DNA of 10,218 nt from Thermoleophilia bacterium (GTDB taxonomy: Bacteria; Actinomycetota; Thermoleophilia; Gaiellales; Gaiellaceae): NCBI GenBank assembly GCA_025933895.1, contig JAICZB010000062.1, forward strand, positions 1 through 10,218. Reading direction: 5' to 3'. The translations under genes were made by a program, and so were the position numbers. Under the pieces are notes generated by a model that was not told where the DNA came from, searched no databases, and worked only from the letters and a program-made list of their open reading frames with translations. Positions 1-8,358 of this stretch are shown piece by piece (the first letter of the stretch is position 1; each line of letters begins with the position of its first letter).

Positions 1-3526
<3,526 letters not shown>

Positions 3527-3527
<1 letters not shown>

Positions 3528-3545
3528 CTGGTCTCCCTTACCAAG
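3527..3545 (-). promoter_or_regulatory. metH ribosome site held in a hairpin loop
   Basis: On the minus strand, CTTGGT (3545-3540) and ACCAGG (3532-3527) can pair over 6 positions, one of them U-G. The seven bases AAGGGAG, the Shine-Dalgarno sequence, are then left in the loop, and the first base of the GTG start closes the stem. The GGGAG of the loop is also complementary to CTCCC (3554-3550) in the 3' arm of the preceding hairpin. The ribosome site could therefore be masked only when that hairpin opens. This layout could support control of translation initiation, but base pairing of this length also arises by chance in GC-rich DNA. Confidence 0.35.
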
Positions 3546-3623
3546 GCCCGGGAGCTGCGGCTCTCGGGCGCTTTAGGCGTTTGTTGACCCGGTCGCCAAG
3601 CTGCCTGTCAAAGCTCTCCGGGT
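3546..3623 (-). promoter_or_regulatory. Candidate structured leader RNA of metH (pseudoknot plus hairpin)
   Basis: Read on the minus strand, ACCCGG (3623-3618) pairs with CCGGGT (3592-3587) and encloses a 25-base loop. Two loop segments match the sequence just after the stem in a nested way: GCTTT (3614-3610) with AAAGC (3574-3570), and GGCG (3597-3594) with CGCC (3579-3576). Together they would make an H-type pseudoknot of 9 pairs across the first stem. A hairpin follows directly: GCCCG-A-GAGC (3569-3560), loop CGCA, GCTC-C-CGGGC (3555-3546). Metabolite-binding leaders such as SAH, SAM and cobalamin riboswitches often control metH. The pseudoknot layout recalls the SAH and SAM-II types, but I do not see their conserved bases, nor the SAM-I or B12-box consensus. 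The pairings are seen; the function is inferred. Confidence 0.4.
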
Positions 3624-3630
3624 ACGGGAA

Positions 3631-3636
3631 ACGCTA
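3631..3636 (-). promoter_or_regulatory. Possible -10 element of metH
   Basis: On the minus strand the hexamer TAGCGT fits the loose TANNNT pattern of actinobacterial -10 elements. A start about 7 bases downstream would fall at 3624-3623, exactly where the first leader stem begins. No convincing -35 element is visible at 17 bases (CAGGCG there), so the call is weak and rests mainly on this positional match. Confidence 0.25.
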
Positions 3637-3683
3637 GCAGCCGTGCCGTGCCTCGCCTGCGGCGTGAGGGCCGAGTCCAGCGC

Positions 3684-3689
3684 TAGGGT
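3684..3689 (+). promoter_or_regulatory. Possible -10 element of a leaderless glgP message
   Basis: TAGGGT lies 8 bases before the glgP GTG at 3698. That is the spacing expected if transcription starts on the first base of the start codon. No Shine-Dalgarno sequence is visible in front of this GTG, which fits a leaderless message, a common type in actinobacteria. A -35 element is not evident at the expected position. The hexamer resembles the TAGCGT proposed for the divergent metH gene. Confidence 0.35.
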
Positions 3690-3697
3690 GCCCACTC

Positions 3698-5752
3698 GTG
3701 ACGGAGGTACACGACGGCGCCACGCTGCGTGCGGCTCTGCTCGAGATCGCGTGCGACTTCTCCTTCACGTGGATCGCCGAGACGCGGCTCCTGTTCGACG
3801 CGCTCGCGCCGCGCCGCTTCGCCGAGTTGCACCACAACCCGACCGCGCTCCTCTCGGAGTTGACGGACGAGGACCTCGCGCGAGCAGCGACGCCGGACTA
3901 CCTCGAGCGCCTGGCGCGTGTGCAGGGGCGCCTCGCGCGCGACCGCGGCCAGGAGACGTGGTGGCGGTGCCGCAGCGGCCCGGCCGACCTCCTCGTCGCC
4001 TATTTCTCCGCCGAGTTCGGGCTCGACGAGAGCCTCCCGATCTACTCCGGGGGGCTCGGAGTCCTCGCCGGCGACTACCTCAAGGCGGCGTCGGAGCTCG
4101 GCGTCCCGCTCGTGGGGATCGGGCTCTTCTATCGCCGCGGCTACTTCCGTCAGCAGCTCGACGAGAACGACCGGCAGATCGAGCACTACCCGCTCACCGA
4201 CACGAGCCGGCTGCCGCTCGAGCTCGTGCCCATGGCTCCCGTGGTCGAGCTCGCGGACGACGACGGCGACCTCGTGCCCGTGCGGCTCGGCGTCTGGCGC
4301 GTGCGAGTGGGACGCGCTTCCCTCTACCTGATCGACACATGGGTCGAGGGCAACCCGGACTGGGCCGTCACGGACACGCTCTACGGCGGCGACCGCGCAA
4401 ACCGGCTGCGGCAGGAGGTCCTGCTCGGCGTCGGCGGGGTCCGCGTGCTGCGCGGGCTCGGCCTCGAGCCCACGGTCTTCCACCTCAACGAGGGGCACTC
4501 GGCGTTCCTGCAGCTCGAGCGGATGCGCGAGCTCGTCGAGGAGCAGGGCCTCCCGGCGGACGAGGCGGTCGAGCGGCTGCGCGCGTCGACGGTCTTCACG
4601 ACGCACACGCCGGTGCCCGCGGGGAACGAGGTGTTCGATCCGGAGCTCGTGCGACTGACCCTCGGTGGCCTTGTGGAGCGCTGCGGCCTCGCGTGGGAGG
4701 ACTTCGTCGCGCTCGGCAAGGTCGACGCCACCGCGACAGGCTTCGGTCTCACACCGTTCGCGCTCCGCACGTCGGAGTACGCGAACGGGGTCTCCGAGCT
4801 CCACGGCGCCGTCTCGCGCGAGATGTGGCACGGCCTGTGGCCCGAGCGGCGCCTCGACGAGGTGCCGATCACCTCGATCACGAACGGCATCCACCAGCGG
4901 ACATGGATCTCCGGCGAGCTCGAGGGGCTGCTCGGCGACACTGAACCGCAGTTCGAGCGCGCCCGCGAGCTGCCGGCCGAGGAGCTGTGGGCGGCCCGCT
5001 CCAAAGGGAAGGAACGCCTCCTCGAGTACGTCGCCACGACACGCGGGGTACGCGAGCTCGACCCGGACATCCTCACGATCGGCTTCGCGCGCAGGTTTGC
5101 GACATACAAGCGCGCCAGCCTTCTCTTCAGCCGGCCCGAGCGGCTCGCCAAGCTCCTCGCCGATCCCGAGCGGCCGATCCAGGTGCTCGTGGCCGGCAAG
5201 GCGCATCCTGCGGACGAGGGCGGAAAGGACGTGATCCAACTCGTCGTGGACTTCGCGCGGGAGCCGACAGCGGCGGGGCGCGTCGTCTTCCTCGAGGACT
5301 ACGAGATGACGCTGGCGCGGCGACTCGTGCAGGGCGTCGACCTGTGGCTCAACACGCCGCGACGGCCGTTCGAGGCTTCCGGCACCTCCGGGATGAAGGC
5401 GGCGCTGAACGGGGTGATCAACTGCTCGATCCTCGACGGCTGGTGGGCCGAGGCGTACTCGCCGGAGTGCGGGTTCGCAATCGAGGGCCGCGCGGAGGAC
5501 GGCGCGAGCGAGGCGGAGCAGGATGAGGCGGACGCCGACGCGCTGTACGCGGTCCTCGAGGAGCAGGTGCTTCCGGCCTACTACGAGCGGGACAAGGCCG
5601 GGCTCCCGCAGCGTTGGATCGCGCTCATGCGGGAGTCGATCGCCGAGCTGGGGCCGCGCTTCGGCACGGCGCGGATGGCAGCGGAGTACGTCGAGAGGCT
5701 CTACCTCCCGGCGCACGAAGGCGCGTCACGCGTGACCAGCCGCGTCGCCTAG
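3698..5752 (+). CDS. glgP: Alpha-glucan (glycogen) phosphorylase, GlgP/TIGR02094 type
   Basis: This PLP-dependent GT35 enzyme releases glucose 1-phosphate from the ends of glycogen or maltodextrin in the cytoplasm. The protein has 684 residues. Residues about 8-85 resemble the DUF3417 N-terminal domain (ETRLLFDALAPRRFAELHHN). The catalytic part follows with YFSAEFGLDESLPIYSGGLG (102-121), HLNEGHSAF, TTHTPVPAGNE, the phosphate-site motif FARRFATYKR (ATYKR 468-472), and the cofactor lysine Lys567 in EASGTSGMKAALNG, then SILDGWWAE. These match the Thermotoga/mycobacterial class rather than the classic muscle/MalP class (EASGTGNMKF). It is shorter than the mycobacterial enzyme of over 800 residues, mainly at the C-terminus. 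The GTG start is the first in frame and keeps the whole N-terminal domain. The stop overlaps the stop of the convergent gene. Glycogen against maltodextrin preference cannot be read from sequence. Confidence 0.95.
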   Translation: MTEVHDGATLRAALLEIACDFSFTWIAETRLLFDALAPRRFAELHHNPTALLSELTDEDLARAATPDYLERLARVQGRLARDRGQETWWRCRSGPADLLVAYFSAEFGLDESLPIYSGGLGVLAGDYLKAASELGVPLVGIGLFYRRGYFRQQLDENDRQIEHYPLTDTSRLPLELVPMAPVVELADDDGDLVPVRLGVWRVRVGRASLYLIDTWVEGNPDWAVTDTLYGGDRANRLRQEVLLGVGGVRVLRGLGLEPTVFHLNEGHSAFLQLERMRELVEEQGLPADEAVERLRASTVFTTHTPVPAGNEVFDPELVRLTLGGLVERCGLAWEDFVALGKVDATATGFGLTPFALRTSEYANGVSELHGAVSREMWHGLWPERRLDEVPITSITNGIHQRTWISGELEGLLGDTEPQFERARELPAEELWAARSKGKERLLEYVATTRGVRELDPDILTIGFARRFATYKRASLLFSRPERLAKLLADPERPIQVLVAGKAHPADEGGKDVIQLVVDFAREPTAAGRVVFLEDYEMTLARRLVQGVDLWLNTPRRPFEASGTSGMKAALNGVINCSILDGWWAEAYSPECGFAIEGRAEDGASEAEQDEADADALYAVLEEQVLPAYYERDKAGLPQRWIALMRESIAELGPRFGTARMAAEYVERLYLPAHEGASRVTSRVA

Positions 5753-6423
5753 TGAGTTTCGACGACCGACATGCCGTCGGCGAAGTGCGCCGTCAATCGG
5801 GAATACGCGCTGTAGAAGACATCGCCCGGGTACGTCCAGAAGTTGTTCTCAACCGGGACCGTCACCTGCCGCCCCCACGCTTCGAAGGAGACCGCGGTCA
5901 CGCCGTCGAGCGCGATGCCGAACGTGGGTGGAGTGATATTCGGATCTTGGCCGTATAGGAAGACCGTCGATGGATGCGAGCGGCTGAGCGGGTCGTCGCA
6001 GTTCCACTCAGGATGCGGCGGCCCGACGACGAAGCACAGGTCGCTCGACGTGGTGGTGATGACGTAGATGTTCTGCCCGCTTGGAAGCTGCCCGACAACA
6101 CGAGCGGTATCGAACAGGAGGCCATGGATGACGGGCATGCAGGGCGTTGCACCGGTGTTGCATTCCATGTAGGCCCGCGTCGCCGGGTCGATCACGTCGG
6201 CACCGGTCGGCGGGTGCTGCGCTGCACCGATGCCGTTGAACGCGCCCAGTCCGTCGGCGATGGCGACACCCGCAAGCCCGAGTGCTACCGCGACGACCGC
6301 AGCGACGAGGATCGACTTCCACAGCCTGTGCCGCGACTCGGGTTCGGCGAAAGGCAGCGGCTCGATCCGGCCCAGCGGGGCGAGCAACTCGAGCACCTTC
6401 GCATCGTCGGTGTAGCCGGTCAT
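5749..6423 (-). CDS. One-pass membrane protein paired with the ECF sigma factor, possible anti-sigma factor
   Basis: The protein has 224 residues: a cytoplasmic N-terminus of about 36 residues (TDDAKVLELLAPLGRIEPL), one membrane helix about 37-56, and an outer domain of about 165 residues. The outer domain has four cysteines (88, 95, 130, 142), enough for two disulfides, and ends with DGVTAVSF and VTVPVENNFW, which look beta-rich. Position directly after an ECF sigma gene, with coupled translation, suggests a sigma regulator that senses outside conditions. The usual zinc anti-sigma motif (HxxxCxxC) is absent and the cytoplasmic part is very short, so binding to sigma is not shown. The ATG at 6423 is preferred over the ATG at 6429 because AAGGAGG stands 7 bases before it and only 1 base before the other. 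Its sequence looks less GC-rich than its neighbours. I do not recognise a named family. Confidence 0.8.
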   Translation of the reverse strand: MTGYTDDAKVLELLAPLGRIEPLPFAEPESRHRLWKSILVAAVVAVALGLAGVAIADGLGAFNGIGAAQHPPTGADVIDPATRAYMECNTGATPCMPVIHGLLFDTARVVGQLPSGQNIYVITTTSSDLCFVVGPPHPEWNCDDPLSRSHPSTVFLYGQDPNITPPTFGIALDGVTAVSFEAWGRQVTVPVENNFWTYPGDVFYSAYSRLTAHFADGMSVVETH

Positions 6424-6425
6424 CG

Positions 6426-6839
6426 TCATGCCTCCTTGGGTTCGACCGCGAGCAGTCGCGCACGGCCGCGTGCGAGCCGCTGCCGGACGGCGTCCGGGGT
6501 CAGCCCCGTCATCTCCGCAAGCTCGGCGGCCTGGAAGCCGTGGACGTAGCGCAGCAGGACGAGCGCCTGCAGCTCGGGCGACAGCTCACGCTCGAGCAGG
6601 TCGAGCAGCGCGACAACGTCCTCGTCCGCGTCTTGCGCGATCTCGCGGGATCCGCCCAGCCGGACGAGCGCCCGCTGAAAGCGGCGGCCGCGTCGCAGTG
6701 CCCGGAGCGCCCGGTGCCGAGCGATCCCGTAGAGCCATGCGCGCTCGTTACCGATACGAAGAAGCTCCCCCTCTGCGCGCAGCGCATCGTGGAAGGTGTC
6801 CTGAAGCAGGTCCTCGGCAAGCGCCCGGTCCCGCACCAT
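6426..6839 (-). CDS. ECF-type RNA polymerase sigma factor (5' part displaced by a frameshift)
   Basis: This is a group 4 (ECF) sigma factor that would direct RNA polymerase to a small regulon. From the first ATG in frame it has 137 residues: the rest of region 2 (DRALAEDLLQDTFHDAL at 4-20, NERAWLYGIARHRALRALRR at 31-50), a linker, and region 4 at about 78-132 (LSPELQALVLLRYVHGFQAA, then TGLTPDAVRQRLARGRARL). The ATG at 6839 is probably not the true start. The same frame continues upstream for 17 sense codons (ALFRAHAQEIGRYL), which is typical region 2.1, until a TAG at 6893-6891 with no ATG, GTG or TTG. Region 2.1 would be lost from a 137-residue product. Dropping one G from the run at 6887-6891 joins it to an upstream ATG and gives about 165 residues, a normal ECF length. 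It may be functional with a sequencing error, or broken. Confidence 0.85.
   Translation of the reverse strand: MVRDRALAEDLLQDTFHDALRAEGELLRIGNERAWLYGIARHRALRALRRGRRFQRALVRLGGSREIAQDADEDVVALLDLLERELSPELQALVLLRYVHGFQAAELAEMTGLTPDAVRQRLARGRARLLAVEPKEA
6431..6437 (-). promoter_or_regulatory. Ribosome site that decides the start of the sigma partner gene
   Basis: AAGGAGG on the minus strand lies inside the last codons of the sigma gene. Its distance is 7 bases to the ATG at 6423 but only 1 base to the ATG at 6429, which overlaps the sigma stop as ATGA. The near-perfect anti-16S match therefore favours the later ATG. Either way the two genes are translationally coupled. Confidence 0.75.
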
Positions 6840-6924
6840 TGCAATGAGATAGCGGCCGATTTCCTGCGCATGCGCTCGGAACAGCGCCCCCTACGCTCGG
6901 CGGCGCGGCGGGCGCTTCCGTCAT
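6840..6924 (-). pseudogene. Displaced N-terminal part of the ECF sigma gene
   Basis: An ATG at 6924, with GAGAGG 5 bases before it, opens the frame coding MTEAPAAPPSV. This frame runs to the G5 run at 6891-6887 and then departs from the sigma frame. After the run the sigma frame codes GALFRAHAQEIGRYLIA and continues into the ATG at 6839. With four G instead of five, the two pieces read as one continuous ECF sigma N-terminus. A GTG at 6948 in the same upstream frame is an alternative start but has no visible ribosome site. The frame change is seen directly; its cause (error, mutation or programmed shift) is not. Confidence 0.7.
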
Positions 6925-6983
6925 GGCAGCCTCTCGGACGGTGCTCACAACGCGAAGATGCCGCAGCAGGACGAAACGTGACA

Positions 6984-7012
6984 GGAGGCGCGCCGACCCC
7001 GAGCGCGCCTCC
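6984..7012 (-). terminator. Strong hairpin between the membrane protein gene and the sigma gene
   Basis: GGAGGCGCGC (7012-7003 on the minus strand) is fully complementary to GCGCGCCTCC (6993-6984), a 10-pair stem with a 9-base loop. It starts 18 bases after the stop of the membrane protein gene. The following bases, TGTCACGTTTCGTCC, hold only a short T stretch, so it is not a classic intrinsic terminator. GC-rich actinobacteria do use hairpins with poor T tails. It would mark the end of the cupin/membrane unit and imply a separate promoter for the sigma gene within 6925-6983. No convincing promoter is visible there. Confidence 0.5.
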
Positions 7013-7029
7013 CCCTCCTCGGCGGCGGC

Positions 7030-7653
7030 TCAGACGGTCGCGGCAGCCGCTCGGATCCGTTCGCGAGAGCCCAGCAGGACGATCAGGCTCGTCCCCAGCG
7101 TCCAGATCGGCAGGCCGAAGATCAACGCGATCCACCCGATCGGGCCGACGATGAGCACGACGGCGACGAGCCCGCTGAACGCCGCCCACCAGCGCGGCAG
7201 GACACGCGTCCGCCAGGCCACGATCGCGACAGCCGCGATGGGCAGGATCGCCGTCAGCTCGGCGCAGACGAAGAAGATGTCCACCGCGTGGTGGAACGTC
7301 GCCGCGGTCGCCGGGACGATGTCCTTCTTGTCGAGGCCGCCGGCGACGTCTACGGCCGCCATGAGCATCCCGGACAGCGCCGCGATCGCAGCACCTGCAA
7401 CGGCAAGCGGCGCAACCTCGCCGAGCCGGGATCGCAGGCCGGCGACGAAGGTCACGAAGCCGGCGCAGCCGATCATGAAGAGCCAGCCGCCCAGCAGGAT
7501 CGTGTCCGTGTGCGCCCTGTACCAGGCGAGGATGTCGCTTCCGGACGCGTGATCTCCCGGCTGATGGCTCGTGAGGAGGGCGAGACCGACGATCCAGAGG
7601 GCGACGGTGAGCGGGCCGGCGAGGGCCCAGAGGCGATTCTCGTTGTTGCTCAT
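7030..7653 (-). CDS. Six-helix integral membrane protein, unknown function
   Basis: The protein has 207 residues and mostly hydrophobic segments: about 9-27, 50-72, 80-104, 122-146, 153-174 and 176-196, so probably six membrane helices. A polar loop lies between helices 1 and 2 (HASGSDILAWYRAHTD). The layout and the loop, an Asp/Ala-rich stretch followed by a Trp-Tyr-x-x-His-like motif before helix 2, recall small unnamed membrane proteins common in actinobacteria, some labelled DUF4386-like; I cannot confirm the family. No catalytic motif is seen. The ATG at 7653 has GAAAGGAG 9 bases upstream. The gene follows the cupin gene by 30 bases on the same strand, so the two are probably cotranscribed. 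Its role may be linked to the cupin protein, but nothing in the sequence says how. Confidence 0.85.
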   Translation of the reverse strand: MSNNENRLWALAGPLTVALWIVGLALLTSHQPGDHASGSDILAWYRAHTDTILLGGWLFMIGCAGFVTFVAGLRSRLGEVAPLAVAGAAIAALSGMLMAAVDVAGGLDKKDIVPATAATFHHAVDIFFVCAELTAILPIAAVAIVAWRTRVLPRWWAAFSGLVAVVLIVGPIGWIALIFGLPIWTLGTSLIVLLGSRERIRAAAATV

Positions 7654-7683
7654 GATGTTGTGCTCCTTTCGGTGATGGGGGGA

Positions 7684-8265
7684 TCAGGCCGCGGTGGCAG
7701 CAGGTGCGCCGACCGGCGCCGGCGAAGGGACGTAGACGGGCGCGTAGCCGAGCGCGCGGCCGAGCGGGCTGCCGAGCGCGAGACCGATCCGCTGAACGAT
7801 CGCGGGCGGGAACGGCAGGCGAACCGTGTCGAAGTGCGCGTCCGCGATCACGGCGAGGTGCAGCGGGTTCGGCATCCCCTTGCGGTTCGTCCGGCCGTCG
7901 GCGGCCAGCGCGAACATCGTCTCGAGCAGCGACTCGAACTGCAGCGCGGGACGGATCTCGCAGACGAAATGCGCGACGTCGTCGCCTGCGTTCCAGAACC
8001 TGTGCGGCGTGCCCGCGGGCACCGTCAGGCGCTTGCCCGGCCCGGCGACGAGCTTCTCCCGGCCGACCCGGAAGCCGACCGTGCCGCGGAGGACCTCGAA
8101 GCGCTCCTCCTGGCTCGGGTGCACGTGAGCCGCGGCGACGAAGCCGTTCGGGCGCACGTACGTCTCGATCACGACGGCCGCGCCGTTCGTCTCGCGGCTC
8201 GTCTGCCGGAAGACGATGCGCTCGCCGGTGACCGGGTTCTCGATCGAGTCTCCTGCGCGGATCAT
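7684..8265 (-). CDS. Cupin-domain protein, unknown substrate
   Basis: The protein has 193 residues, is likely cytoplasmic and has no signal peptide. One cupin barrel spans about 28-105. Motif 1 gives His47, His49 and Glu53 (AAAHVHPSQEERFEVLRG) and motif 2 gives His88 (PAGTPHRFWN), a complete metal-binding set of three His and one Glu. The C-terminal region (about 110-180: FESLLETMFALAADGRTNRKG, then MPNPLHLAVIADAHFDTVRL) recurs in unnamed actinobacterial cupin proteins, and an Ala/Pro-rich tail follows. Cupins of this size include dioxygenases, isomerases and small-molecule sensors, and the sequence does not choose between them. The ATG at 8265 has GAAGGAGG 5 bases upstream, the strongest ribosome site in the window. 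The gene is divergent from the BTAD regulator across 93 bases, which makes it the most likely local target of that regulator. Confidence 0.88.
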   Translation of the reverse strand: MIRAGDSIENPVTGERIVFRQTSRETNGAAVVIETYVRPNGFVAAAHVHPSQEERFEVLRGTVGFRVGREKLVAGPGKRLTVPAGTPHRFWNAGDDVAHFVCEIRPALQFESLLETMFALAADGRTNRKGMPNPLHLAVIADAHFDTVRLPFPPAIVQRIGLALGSPLGRALGYAPVYVPSPAPVGAPAATAA

Positions 8266-8358
8266 GCTTGCCTCCTTCTCGGTGGCCGCCGGCGGCGGCT
8301 GTCCAAGGGAGCGTCGGAGACGCCGCTTAAGATCCGGTTGAGGAGGACTTAAAGGGGC
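8266..8358. promoter_or_regulatory. Divergent intergenic region with candidate operators
   Basis: This 93-base gap must hold the promoters of both the cupin gene (minus) and the BTAD regulator (plus). It contains a perfect 12-base palindrome GCCGCCGGCGGC (8285-8296), an inverted repeat GCGTC-GGA-GACGC (8311-8323), and two CTTAA copies (from 8326 and 8348) 22 bases apart on the plus strand. TAAGAT (8328-8333) could be the -10 element of the regulator. Its ribosome site may be AGGAGG (8341-8346), rather far from the ATG, or AAGGGG (8352-8357), rather close. No clear -35 element is seen. Confidence 0.4.

Noticed and set aside
3606..3611. Perfect TTGACA on the minus strand as -35 element of metH
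   Set aside because: At 17 bases downstream stands GTCAAC-type sequence with no -10 likeness, and the hexamer lies inside the loop of the proposed leader stem.
3587..3623. Factor-independent terminator of glgP or metH
   Set aside because: The stem lies upstream of both genes and is not followed by a T run in either direction. A leader element fits better.
3683..5716. A minus-strand open frame of 677 codons opposite glgP
   Set aside because: Same cause: the third-position GC bias of glgP removes stops in the mirror frame. The translation is rich in Arg, Glu, Leu and Val with no recognisable motif.
5749..6423. Lipoprotein reading of the sigma-partner protein
   Set aside because: The hydrophobic stretch begins after about 36 residues and no lipobox cysteine follows it (the first Cys is residue 88). 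A membrane anchor fits better.
6748..6948. A separate 66-residue protein on the minus strand
   Set aside because: Only its first part (to about 6891) is meaningful, as the displaced N-terminus of the sigma factor. After the G run it reads the sigma gene out of frame.
6282..7154. Plus-strand open frame of 290 codons across the sigma region
   Set aside because: It crosses three clearly supported features of the minus strand and codes an Arg/Pro/Ser-rich low-complexity product.
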